Below are positions 32,070-40,034 of a DNA stretch of 64,000 bases, piece by piece. The notes beneath the pieces are model-generated. The model was not told the origin of the DNA, did no database searches, and worked only from the letters and a program-made list of their open reading frames with translations. The DNA lies in NCBI RefSeq assembly GCF_001552195.1, contig NZ_BCQS01000008.1, positions 1 through 64,000 on the forward strand, read 5' to 3'. Within the stretch, counting starts at the first letter, position 1; the number at the start of each line of letters is the position of its first letter. This DNA comes from Actinomadura latina NBRC 106108 (GTDB lineage: Bacteria; Actinomycetota; Actinomycetes; Streptosporangiales; Streptosporangiaceae). The translations under genes were made by a program, and so were the position numbers.

Positions 32070-32891
32070 ATGGCGAAGCGGGACGGGATGCTCGTCGGGG
32101 CGAGCAGTGTGTCTCTGAAGGGTAAGGACTTCGGGGAGTTGGACGCGGCGTCGGGGCCGTTCACGGTTCGGCGGTCGTATGACAGGGAGTTGCCCAAGCG
32201 TTGGGCCGAGTCAGTTGCTGGGATCGACGTCGGGAAGCGCGTCTCGGTGTGGTCGTGCAAGCCCGACCTGGCACAACTTTCGAGCAAGAAGCTCGACAAC
32301 AGGCTGCGGGGGTTCGTACGGTCCATCCCGGACTCGCATGCCGCGTTCCTGACCTGCTGGCATGAGCCGGACGGCAAGATCCGCAAGGGGCAGTTCACGC
32401 TCGCGGAGTATCTCCCGGCGTTTCGGCGCTTCTGCGAGGTCGTCAAATCCGTGGGGAAGCCTCGGGTGTACACGATGCAGATCGTGGAGGCGTGGTCAGG
32501 GCAGCGGCCGAAGAAGGGCACCAGGTACAAGGATCTGTGGCCCGGCACTGGCTACGTCGATCTCTACGCCGCGGACGGCTACTCCAATACCGGTAGCGGC
32601 AGGGAACTGTGGGGGCCAGCCGTGGAGTTCGCCTCCTCGAAAGGTATTCCCTGGGGGATCGCCGAGCTCGGCTGCGTCCGCGACATCGACACCTCGTGGA
32701 TGAAGGCGCAGGCTTCCTATGCTGCGCGGACGGGTGCGGGCGGCGATCGGGAGCGGTGTGCCTTCCTGTGCTGGTTCTCCAACCCGACCGGGGGCGTGGT
32801 CCCGACACCGGGGACGGACCCGGCGGCGCAGGCCACCGCGAAGAAGATCTCGGAGAGGTACTACACCGACCCCCGTTCCTTCGCGCTCTGA
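32070..32891 (+). CDS. TIM-barrel glycosidase-like protein (GH26-like)
   Basis: A 273-residue cytoplasmic-looking protein (no signal peptide). The order of motifs fits a (beta/alpha)8 glycoside hydrolase: FLTCWHEPDGKIRKGQFT has a candidate acid/base E99, and IPWGIAELGCVRD has a candidate nucleophile E199. The two are 100 residues apart, as in GH26/clan A enzymes. YVDLYAADGYSN and CAFLCWFSNPTGG would form the substrate cleft. Similar proteins occur in actinophage tail regions and accessory DNA. ATG 32070. No other phage gene is adjacent. Confidence 0.6.
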   Translation: MAKRDGMLVGASSVSLKGKDFGELDAASGPFTVRRSYDRELPKRWAESVAGIDVGKRVSVWSCKPDLAQLSSKKLDNRLRGFVRSIPDSHAAFLTCWHEPDGKIRKGQFTLAEYLPAFRRFCEVVKSVGKPRVYTMQIVEAWSGQRPKKGTRYKDLWPGTGYVDLYAADGYSNTGSGRELWGPAVEFASSKGIPWGIAELGCVRDIDTSWMKAQASYAARTGAGGDRERCAFLCWFSNPTGGVVPTPGTDPAAQATAKKISERYYTDPRSFAL

Positions 32892-33010
32892 CGATCTGGG
32901 GAGCTATCGGGGCCAGATGTGACCGGCGGCGCTGGGTTGTGAGGCCGACGCACGCGTGAGCGTCCGCCCCCAGGGCGGCCGACTTGGGGACGGATGCCGG
33001 GCCAGGAAAA

Positions 33011-33024
33011 TAGAACCTGTTCTT
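33011..33024. promoter_or_regulatory. KstR-type operator half-perfect copy (TAGAACCTGTTCTT)
   Basis: TAGAACCTGTTCTT fits the KstR consensus TNNAACNNGTTNNA except for its last base. It lies 35 bp upstream of the SnoaL-like gene start. A TCTAAT -10-like box follows directly at 33025-33030, so binding would block the promoter. Confidence 0.65.
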
Positions 33025-33058
33025 GTCTAATCGGGTCGCAGCGGCCAGTCTTGGGCGC

Positions 33059-33520
33059 ATGGACCTGGTTGCTCTGGAAGAGATTCGGCGGCTCAAGTAC
33101 CGGTACCTGCGCTGCGTCGACCTGAAGCTGTGGGACGAGTTCGCCGAGGTGTTCACGGAGGACGCCGTCGCCGAGTACGACACCCCGGTGCTCAAGAAGA
33201 CGCTGCGGCTGGAGGGGCGGGACGCGATCGTCCAGTACATGCGGGAGAACCTCGACGGCGGGAAGATCAGCGCACACACGGCCGGAGCCCCGGAGATCGA
33301 CATCGACGGGGATCGGGCGACGGGGATCTGGTCGCTGGACGACTCGATCATCATTCCGGAGCACAAGCTGCTGATCCGCGGTGCCGCGTTCTACCACGAC
33401 GTCTACCGGCGCGGGGAGGACGGGCGGTGGCTGGTCGAGAAGACGGGGCACACGCGGACGTACGAGTACATGGTGTCTCTGGACGACGCCCCCAGTCTGA
33501 AGTTCACGACCTCCCATTGA
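33059..33520 (+). CDS. SnoaL/NTF2-like protein
   Basis: A 153-residue protein of the SnoaL/DUF4440 cone-shaped fold: LEEIRRLKYRYLRCVDLKLWDEFAEVFTEDAVAEY at the N-terminus, IVQYMRENL, TGIWSLDDSIII and GAAFYHDVYRRGEDGRWLVEKTGHTRTYEY. Relatives include ketosteroid isomerases, limonene-epoxide hydrolase-like and polyketide cyclases. The KstR-type site just upstream points to a role in steroid or terpenoid breakdown. I start at ATG 33059, where the conserved fold begins. It is followed by a second KstR-type site and the operon starting at 33623. Confidence 0.85.
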   Translation: MDLVALEEIRRLKYRYLRCVDLKLWDEFAEVFTEDAVAEYDTPVLKKTLRLEGRDAIVQYMRENLDGGKISAHTAGAPEIDIDGDRATGIWSLDDSIIIPEHKLLIRGAAFYHDVYRRGEDGRWLVEKTGHTRTYEYMVSLDDAPSLKFTTSH

Positions 33521-33533
33521 TCGGGACCGGGCA

Positions 33534-33563
33534 TTGACCCGCACATAGAACGGGTTCTAGGTT
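33534..33563 (+). promoter_or_regulatory. Promoter with a perfect KstR-type operator
   Basis: TAGAACGGGTTCTA at 33546-33559 is a perfect palindrome apart from the central GG and matches TNNAACNNGTTNNA fully. It sits between TTGACC (33534-33539) and TAGGTT (33558-33563), spaced 18 bp as -35 and -10 boxes. It drives the DUF1214-SDR-sulfotransferase operon starting at 33623. Confidence 0.72.
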
Positions 33564-33622
33564 CTGGTCCTCAGTCTCGCGTTCTCAACGGCGTTCGCGC
33601 CCCGCGTCCCCAGGAGAGCCCG

Positions 33623-34843
33623 GTGGCCACCGACTCAGCCGAAGGCAAGTCCGATTCGTTCGACGCCGCGACGCGCTCGTTCGCCGACGCGGTCGTTGAG
33701 GCGGAGCGCATCATCCGCAGCGCGCCGCACGTCAAGACCGACCAGGACCTGGCCGAGGGGCTCGACTACCTCGCCGGCAGCATCAAGGCCTCGCTGCACA
33801 TGGTCGCCGCCTACCAGCAGGACTATCCGTTCTTCGCCTCTTCTACCGGGCCGTACACCAAGTTGGGGCTCGACAACCCCGACACGTTGTACTTCCACGC
33901 CTACATCCGGGACGACGCCGAGTATGTGGTGACCGGACGGCGGGGGACCACGGCCGATCTGAGCTTCCAGGTCATGAACGGCGACTACTCGCCTACGCAG
34001 TCGCCCGACAGTCTCACCGCGTTCGACGACCGGGAACTCGATATCGCGGAGGACGGGTCGTTCCAGTTGCGGTTCGGGCCGCCCAGGGACGATGCCGGGC
34101 CCGGGTACGTCACGCTCCCCTCGGGCGCCGCGATGCTCATCGTGCGAGAGGTGTTCAGCGATTGGGAGAACGAGCGGCTGGGGGAAATTCGCATCCACCG
34201 AGCCGACACGCTCGGCACGTCGCCGCTGTCGGTCCCGTCCGAGAGGATGGCCCGGCGGTACCAGATCGCCGGCAAGATGCTGGTCTCCAGGATCCGGACG
34301 TTCCTGGCCTTCCCCGAATGGCACTACCTGCAACTGCCGGTCAACACGCTGACCGAGCCGCGGCCGACGCCGGGTGGGCTGGCCACGCAGTTCTCGTCCG
34401 TTGGGCATTACGACCTCGATGACGACGAGGTCATGGTCATCACCGCGCCGGCCGCCGACCGGGCCGTGGCGCCCTACCAGGGCTTCCAGCTCGGCAGCAT
34501 GTGGTACATCTCGCTCGACTACATCAACCACCAGACAAGCCTCACCGCCGATCAGGCCCGCGTCGATGAGGACGGAATGATCCGGTACGTCGTCAGCGAG
34601 CGCGATCCCGGGCTCGCCAACTGGATCGAGCGGACAGGGCATCGACGGGGCTATCTGCAGTTCCGGTGGCAGCGCATCAGCCGTGACCTCACGCCCGAGG
34701 ACGGCCCGAACGTCGAGGTCGTGAAGTTCGGCGAACTGCCGCGCGTCCTGCCCTTCTATGAGAAACAGCGGGTCACCCCGCAGGAATGGGCCGAGAAAAT
34801 TGCGGCCCGGCAGGTCGCCGTCGCGAAGAGGATGCTCGGCTGA
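33623..34843 (+). CDS. DUF1214-domain protein
   Basis: A 406-residue soluble protein. The C-terminal part carries the DUF1214 signature (ITAPAADRAVAPYQGFQLGSMWYISLDYINHQTSL, then DGMIRYVVSERDPGLANWIERTGHRRGYLQFRWQ). The N-terminal 200 residues match the companion region of these proteins (NPDTLYFHAYIRDDAEYVVTGRRG). The family is structurally beta-rich and of unknown function. GTG 33623 follows AGGAGA. It is the first gene of a three-gene operon with an SDR (overlapping by TGATG) and a sulfotransferase; this gene trio recalls M. tuberculosis Rv3531c-Rv3530c-Rv3529c. Confidence 0.85.
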   Translation: MATDSAEGKSDSFDAATRSFADAVVEAERIIRSAPHVKTDQDLAEGLDYLAGSIKASLHMVAAYQQDYPFFASSTGPYTKLGLDNPDTLYFHAYIRDDAEYVVTGRRGTTADLSFQVMNGDYSPTQSPDSLTAFDDRELDIAEDGSFQLRFGPPRDDAGPGYVTLPSGAAMLIVREVFSDWENERLGEIRIHRADTLGTSPLSVPSERMARRYQIAGKMLVSRIRTFLAFPEWHYLQLPVNTLTEPRPTPGGLATQFSSVGHYDLDDDEVMVITAPAADRAVAPYQGFQLGSMWYISLDYINHQTSLTADQARVDEDGMIRYVVSERDPGLANWIERTGHRRGYLQFRWQRISRDLTPEDGPNVEVVKFGELPRVLPFYEKQRVTPQEWAEKIAARQVAVAKRMLG

Positions 34844-35625
34844 TGGCGGGGCTGCTGGAAGACAAGGTCGTCGTCGTTTCCGGTGTCGGGCCTGGGCTGG
34901 GACGTGGGCTCGCCGTTCAGTGCGCGAAGGCCGGCGCCGATGTGGTGCTGGCAGCGCGCAACGAGGAACGGCTCGCTGACGTCGCCAAGGAAGTCGAGGA
35001 CATCGGGCGGCGTGCTGTCGCCGTCCCGACCGACATCAACGACGTGGCGGCGTGCGAGCGGCTCGCGGAGACGGCCCAAGAGGTGTTCGGACGCGTGGAC
35101 GGCCTGATCAACAACGCTTTCGCGACACCACCGCTGACCGACCTCACCAAGGTCGATCTCGACGCGGTACGGGCCGGCTTCGAAACCAACGTGCTCGCCG
35201 CGCTGCATCTCACCCGGCTGTTCGTCCCCGCGCTCGAAGAGCACGGCGGGTCGGTCGTGATGATCAACTCGGCCGTCCTCCGGCATTCTCGGCGGACGTT
35301 CGGCGCCTACAAGATGGCCAAGGCCGCGCTCCTCGCGATGGCGCAGAACCTGGCCACCGAGTTGGGCCCGCGCGGAATCCGGGTCAACACCATCGCCCCC
35401 GGATACATCTGGGCGGACAACCTCCAGTGGTATTTCAACCACCTCGCCAAGAAGCGCGGCGTCACGGCGCAGGAGATCTACGACGAGAACGCCGCCACGA
35501 CCGACCTGCGGAAACTACCCGAACCCGATGAGGTCGCGGACGCCGTGGTGTTCATGCTGTCGCCGCTGGCGAGGGCGGTCACGGGGCAATGCCTGGACGT
35601 CAATTCCGGCGAGTGGCACCACTAG
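34843..35625 (+). CDS. Short-chain dehydrogenase (Rv3530c-like)
   Basis: A 260-residue SDR. The cofactor loop VSGVGPGLGRGLAVQ is a GxxxGxG variant, with DxD-like PTDIND at about 62-67, LINNAFATPP, the catalytic Ser in NSAVLRHSRR, YKMAK (Tyr and Lys), and the C-terminal stretch FMLSPLARAVTGQCLDVNSGEWHH. ATG 34843 overlaps the stop of the DUF1214 gene (TGATG), so translation is coupled. Probable hydroxysteroid- or alcohol-type oxidoreductase; the substrate is inferred only from the operator and neighbours. Confidence 0.9.
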   Translation: MAGLLEDKVVVVSGVGPGLGRGLAVQCAKAGADVVLAARNEERLADVAKEVEDIGRRAVAVPTDINDVAACERLAETAQEVFGRVDGLINNAFATPPLTDLTKVDLDAVRAGFETNVLAALHLTRLFVPALEEHGGSVVMINSAVLRHSRRTFGAYKMAKAALLAMAQNLATELGPRGIRVNTIAPGYIWADNLQWYFNHLAKKRGVTAQEIYDENAATTDLRKLPEPDEVADAVVFMLSPLARAVTGQCLDVNSGEWHH

Positions 35626-35638
35626 GAAGGGCGTACCG

Positions 35639-36799
35639 ATGAGCGCAGGTCGCGACAGTGTCGGGACGGTCGAGGATCTCCACGCGTCCGCCCGCAAGGT
35701 CACCGGCATGGACGATTTCGGTGGCGACGAATACCTGGACGGGCTGAAGGTTCTCCTGGAGTCCCTCACGAAGGACGCCGGCCTCACCCCGTTCGGGAAC
35801 AAGGCGCAGCGAGCGATACTGCGTGGTGCCCTGGCCGCCCGCCAATTCTCCGAAGCGGCGTGGAAGCAGCACCCCGGACACGCGGACGTTCCCATCGAGC
35901 GCCCCATTTTCGTCACCGGCCTGCCGCGAACCGGTACGACCGCCCTGCACAGACTTCTCACCGCCGATCCCGCCCACCAGGGCCTCGACCTCTGGCTCGC
36001 CGAAGTACCGCAGCCGCGCCCGCCCCGCGAGACCTGGGCGGACAACCCCGTTTTCCAGGCGATCGACGCCGGATACCGGCGCCACCACATCGAGAACCCC
36101 GAGTTCATGGGCGTCCACTACATCTCGGCGGACTCCGTCGAGGAATGCTGGCAGCTCCTACGGCAGAGCATGCTCTCGATTTCCTTCGAATGCCTGGCTC
36201 ACCTGCCGACCTACTCGTCCTGGCTCACCGAACAGGACTGGACGCCCGCCTACCGAAGGCACCGCCGCAACCTGCAACTCCTCGGCCTGAACGACATCGG
36301 GCGGCGCTGGGTGCTGAAGAACCCCAGTCACCTCTTCGCCTTGGATGCGCTGCTCGACGTCTATCCAGACGCCCTCATCATCCAGACCCACCGGACGCCC
36401 CGCACCGCCATGGCGTCCATGTGCAGCCTCGCCGCGCACGCCACCGCCGGATGGTCGGACGTGTTCGCCGGCCCGACGATCGGCCGCGACCAGCTCGAAC
36501 TGTGGAGCCGGGGCCTCGACCAGTTCCGCGCCGAGCGCGCACGCCGCAATCCCGACCAGTTCGTGGACGTCCACTACGACGACTTCGTCCGCGACCCGAT
36601 CGGGACCGTAGAAGCCGTCTACACGCGCTTCGGCCTGCCGTTCACCGGCGAAGCCCGAACCGCGATGACGCAACTCCACAACGAGAGCACCAGCGGAGCG
36701 GCCAAGCCGGCTCACCGCTACTCGCTCGAAGACTTCGGCCTCACCCCGGAAGAGGTCGACGAGCGCTTCGCCGATTACACGGCCACCCTGCCGACCTGA
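35639..36799 (+). CDS. Sulfotransferase-family protein (Rv3529c-like)
   Basis: A 386-residue protein. The PAPS-binding 5'-phosphosulfate loop is RPIFVTGLPRTGTTALHRLL at about residues 87-106. The 3'-phosphate region is WVLKNPSHLFALDALLDVYPDALIIQTHRTP, and the rest is helical, ending YSLEDFGLTPEEVDERFADY. It should transfer sulfate to a hydroxyl group of a small lipid-like acceptor. ATG 35639 lies 13 bp after the SDR stop, in the same operon. KstR-type control upstream suggests that a steroid-like molecule could be the acceptor; this is inference. Confidence 0.88.
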   Translation: MSAGRDSVGTVEDLHASARKVTGMDDFGGDEYLDGLKVLLESLTKDAGLTPFGNKAQRAILRGALAARQFSEAAWKQHPGHADVPIERPIFVTGLPRTGTTALHRLLTADPAHQGLDLWLAEVPQPRPPRETWADNPVFQAIDAGYRRHHIENPEFMGVHYISADSVEECWQLLRQSMLSISFECLAHLPTYSSWLTEQDWTPAYRRHRRNLQLLGLNDIGRRWVLKNPSHLFALDALLDVYPDALIIQTHRTPRTAMASMCSLAAHATAGWSDVFAGPTIGRDQLELWSRGLDQFRAERARRNPDQFVDVHYDDFVRDPIGTVEAVYTRFGLPFTGEARTAMTQLHNESTSGAAKPAHRYSLEDFGLTPEEVDERFADYTATLPT

Positions 36800-37026
36800 G
36801 ACGACGCCATCGCAGCACCGGTAGGAGCCTCAGCGCACACTCGGTGATTGCCGCTTTCGGCGCGGTCAGTCCGCCGACACATGCTCCTTACCCCGCGTTT
36901 CCGGAGCGTAGGCGTCGGGAAGCTGAGAGTAGTCAGCAGTCGGCCCGGACGTACACCGCCGCCCGGAGCGGGGTGAGCCGTCCGGCCGCCGCCGGCCCTC
37001 AGGGTCTTCCAGAAGGTGGTGCTTCG

Positions 37027-38589
37027 ATGACCAGCAGCTCCCCCCAGCCGTCGCCGATCGTGCAACCGGGCGACAAGCGGTATCCGTCGCTCAGCCGCGG
37101 GTTCAACCAGCGGTGGACCAGCGCCAAACCCGAATACGTCCGGATGCTGCGGTCGTCCGAAGAGGCGAGGGACGCGCTGGAGGAGGCGGTGCGGCAGAAG
37201 CCGAAGAACACCGAACGCACCCGCATCACCGTCCGATCCGGCGGGCACTGCTACGAGAACTTCGTCTGCGGGGACGACGTGCGGGTGATATTTGACGTCT
37301 CCCCGATGTGCGACACGTACTTCGACCCGCACATGGACGCCTACTGCGTGGAGGCCGGCGCAGGCAACTGGCACGCCTACAGTCACCTCTACCCGATCAG
37401 CGGGCGAGCCCTGCCGGGCGGCTCCTGCTATTCCGTGGGCCTCGGAGGGCACATCACGGGCGGCGGATACGGCCTGCTGTCACGGCAGTTCGGGCTCACC
37501 GTCGACTACCTCTACGCGGTCGAAGTGGCGGTGGTGAAGGAGGACCGAACCGTCGAACTCGTCGTGGCGCGCCGCGACGACTGGAACGCCGACCGCCGGG
37601 AGCTGTGGTGGGCGCACACCGGCGGCGGTGGCGGAAACTTCGGGCTCATCACCAAGTTCTGGTTCAAGGGCCTTCCCGAGCCGCCCAGCATGGTGCGCCT
37701 GGCGGGCATCGCCTGGAACTGGGAAGACTTCACCAAGAGCGATTTCACCTACCTGATCAACTCCTTCGGCACGTACTTCCGCGATCATCAGGACCCGTCC
37801 ACACCGGCCGGGAAACTGTTCGCCCTGCTCGCTCTCAACCACCACTGCAACGGCCAGATCGGGCTCGCGGCGCAGGTCGACATAGACGACGCGGGCGGGC
37901 GCGCGGCCATGGACGAATTCCTCAAGAGGATCAACAGCGGGATCCGCGCCGAAGTGACGGCGATGCGGACTTCGATGGGGGAGCGTCCGACGCTCGGGCA
38001 CATGAAGATCCCGCGGGACATGCCCTGGCTGACGGCCACCCAGGTCATGGACAGCAGCGGCGAGGACCAGTGCGGAAAGTACAAGTCCGCCTACATGCGC
38101 AAGCCGTTCGACGCCATGCAGATAGACGCGATGTGGACGTACCTCAGCAAGGACGGGCCATACCGCGACTACACCAACAAGCAATCCCTCATCCAGATCG
38201 ACTCCTACGGCGGCGCCATCAACAAACCGCCCTATGACACGGCGGCACGGCAGCGCGACTCCATCATGAAGATGCAGTACCAGGTCTACTGGACGAAGGG
38301 CGACACCCAGGAATCGACGTACCTGGAGTGGATCCGCAAGACATACCAGGCGACGTTCGCCGCGACCGGCGGCGTCCCCAAGGTGGGTGCTCCGAATGCG
38401 AAGGACGCGCTTACCGACGGCTGCTACATCAATTATCCGGACGTCGACCTGGACGACGCGACCTGGAACAAGTCGGACCAGAAATCCCCGGTCCTCTACT
38501 ACAAGGACGCCTATCCCACTCTCCAGAAGGTGAAGCGCCGCTGGGACCCGCTGAACATCTTCCGCAACAGCCAATCCATTCAGCCGTAG
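37027..38589 (+). CDS. BBE-type FAD-linked oxidase (bicovalent flavin)
   Basis: A 520-residue VAO/PCMH-fold oxidoreductase with a C-terminal berberine-bridge (BBE) domain. Both flavin attachment residues are visible: His in TVRSGGHCYENF (about residue 75) and Cys in GGSCYSVGLGGHITGGGYG. This gives the 8alpha-histidyl/6-S-cysteinyl FAD of sugar and antibiotic oxidases. The BBE end reads DGCYINYPDVDLDD...YYKDAYPTLQKVKRRWDPLNIF. No signal peptide is obvious. It starts about 230 bp after the sulfotransferase with its own upstream region, which has no KstR-type site I can see. Confidence 0.9.
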   Translation: MTSSSPQPSPIVQPGDKRYPSLSRGFNQRWTSAKPEYVRMLRSSEEARDALEEAVRQKPKNTERTRITVRSGGHCYENFVCGDDVRVIFDVSPMCDTYFDPHMDAYCVEAGAGNWHAYSHLYPISGRALPGGSCYSVGLGGHITGGGYGLLSRQFGLTVDYLYAVEVAVVKEDRTVELVVARRDDWNADRRELWWAHTGGGGGNFGLITKFWFKGLPEPPSMVRLAGIAWNWEDFTKSDFTYLINSFGTYFRDHQDPSTPAGKLFALLALNHHCNGQIGLAAQVDIDDAGGRAAMDEFLKRINSGIRAEVTAMRTSMGERPTLGHMKIPRDMPWLTATQVMDSSGEDQCGKYKSAYMRKPFDAMQIDAMWTYLSKDGPYRDYTNKQSLIQIDSYGGAINKPPYDTAARQRDSIMKMQYQVYWTKGDTQESTYLEWIRKTYQATFAATGGVPKVGAPNAKDALTDGCYINYPDVDLDDATWNKSDQKSPVLYYKDAYPTLQKVKRRWDPLNIFRNSQSIQP

Positions 38590-38731
38590 CGGAAGCCGCC
38601 ACGGACCACCACCCCTACCCCCGGACGCCCGCCCACCGGACGAGAAACCGAGGCAAGACCGTCCAGTCCAGGGGTAGGGCGCCCGGTGGCCGGGGTAGGC
38701 AGTCACCGCACCTGCCGAACCGTCCACGGGG

Positions 38732-39526
38732 ATGAACTCAATGACGAAGCCGCCGTCACGCGTGCAGAGGAACCGCGCGAGCCTGACGTACAAAATCCGC
38801 TATGCAACTCAAAACCCGGACAAAATCAAGGCATATGTTTCCAGGGTCGCCCGCGACCTGAAACTCCGCGCCGCCCACCGGAGCCATGTGGCCTACTACC
38901 GGGCCGTGATGAAGTCGGACGCGGCCAAGAGCCCGGAGGCCGCCGTCGGCAGCCCCACCCGCGAGCGCTGGCTGAAACTCGGCCAGATGCAGTTCGACTA
39001 CCTGCTCCAGCACGGGCTCAAGCCCGACGACCGCGTCCTGGAGATCGGCTGCGGCAATCTGCGCGCCGGCTGGCGGTTCATCGACTACCTGGACACCGGC
39101 AACTACTACGGCATCGACATCTCGCCCGACATCCTGCTCGCCGCGCAGCACACCCTCGTCCACCAGGACCTGCAGGACAAGCTTCCGCACCTGTCCCTCG
39201 TCAACGACCTGAAACTCCGGTTCCTGCCGTCCCGGCACTTCACCGTCGTGCACGCGCACAGCGTGTTCAGCCATTCGCCCCTCCAGGTCATCGACGAATG
39301 CCTCGCGCACGTCGGCCGCGTCCTCGCGCCCGGCGGCTTCTTCGACTTCACCTTCGACCGCACCGAAGGCGCCGAGCACCATGTCCTCCGCGAGGACTTC
39401 TACTACCGCACCGAGACGCTGACCAGGCTCGCCGAACGCCACGGCTTCGCCGCCCGCTTCATGGACGACTGGGAACAGCTCCCGCACGGTCAGTCCAAGA
39501 TCCGCGTCACCCACGCCGAGACCTGA
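38732..39526 (+). CDS. Class I SAM-dependent methyltransferase
   Basis: A 264-residue methyltransferase. Motif I is VLEIGCGNLRAGWRFI (about residue 102), with the acidic loop in YYGIDISPDIL, VVHAHSVFSHSPLQVIDECLAHVGRVLAPGGFF as motifs IV to VI, and the C-terminal GFAARFMDDW. The basic N-terminal 70 residues are an extra helical segment. The substrate is not predictable. It follows the flavin oxidase by 142 bp in the same direction. Confidence 0.85.
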   Translation: MNSMTKPPSRVQRNRASLTYKIRYATQNPDKIKAYVSRVARDLKLRAAHRSHVAYYRAVMKSDAAKSPEAAVGSPTRERWLKLGQMQFDYLLQHGLKPDDRVLEIGCGNLRAGWRFIDYLDTGNYYGIDISPDILLAAQHTLVHQDLQDKLPHLSLVNDLKLRFLPSRHFTVVHAHSVFSHSPLQVIDECLAHVGRVLAPGGFFDFTFDRTEGAEHHVLREDFYYRTETLTRLAERHGFAARFMDDWEQLPHGQSKIRVTHAET

Positions 39527-39576
39527 CCGCCCGCCCACGCCGAGACCTGACCACTCGCGATCCGCGCCCGCACTGA

Positions 39577-39942
39577 TCAGGACGGGGTGAGCACGGGGAT
39601 GGTGAACAAGCCGGACAGGCGTGTCACCGCCTCCGGGATCACCTTGTAGTACACCCATGTTCCGCGGCGCTCGCCCTCGATCAACCCCGCCTGGCGCAGC
39701 ACCTTCAGGTGGTGGGAGATGGTCGGCGCGCTCAGTTCGAAGGGCCCGGTCAGGTCGCACACGCACGCCTCGCCGCCCTCGACCGAGGCGATCATGTTCA
39801 GCAGCCGCAGCCGCACGGGGTCGGCCAGCGCCTTGAACACCTTCGCCAAGTCGGCCGCCTCCACCTCGCCGAGCAGCGGACCGCTCAGCGGCGCGCAGCA
39901 CGCTTGATCAGTGACGTCGTCAAGTCGCAAGAATTTAGACAT
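39577..39942 (-). CDS. arsR: ArsR-family arsenic-type repressor
   Basis: A 121-residue winged-helix regulator. The HTH is EACVCDLTGPFELSAPTISHHLKVLRQAGLIEGERRGTW, with a CVC thiol pair in the recognition region. An N-terminal CC pair (DQACCAPLSG) could complete an As(III) or Sb(III) site. ATG 39942 starts within the operator region. It is divergent from the flavoprotein-MFS operon and should repress it and itself until arsenite binds. ArsR identity is inferred from the Cys pattern and the neighbours. Confidence 0.87.
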   Translation of the reverse strand: MSKFLRLDDVTDQACCAPLSGPLLGEVEAADLAKVFKALADPVRLRLLNMIASVEGGEACVCDLTGPFELSAPTISHHLKVLRQAGLIEGERRGTWVYYKVIPEAVTRLSGLFTIPVLTPS

Positions 39943-39950
39943 ACATCTAA
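39935..39950. promoter_or_regulatory. ArsR operator at its own start codon
   Basis: TTAGACATACATCTAA is an inverted repeat (TTAGA/TCTAA arms) spanning the arsR start codon. It shares the ATCTAA half-site with the operator at 39989. Autorepression is likely. Confidence 0.55.
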
Positions 39951-39988
39951 TTTGACATCTATCGAAGCGATGAGGCAACCTGGCCCTT

Positions 39989-40008
39989 GCTTAGATAGTC
40001 ATCTAAGC
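39989..40008. promoter_or_regulatory. Perfect ArsR-type operator upstream of the flavoprotein gene
   Basis: GCTTAGAT (39989-39996), a 4-nt spacer, then ATCTAAGC (40001-40008): perfect 8-bp arms. It lies 27 bp upstream of the flavoprotein start, where it would block that promoter. Confidence 0.68.
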
Positions 40009-40034
40009 AGCAGGCTGGTCCAGGAGGAACCACC

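Noticed and set aside
35860..37026. Upstream extension of the FAD oxidase frame through the sulfotransferase gene
   Set aside because: The oxidase starts at ATG 37027; the upstream part is an out-of-frame reading of the sulfotransferase and is Arg/Pro-rich.
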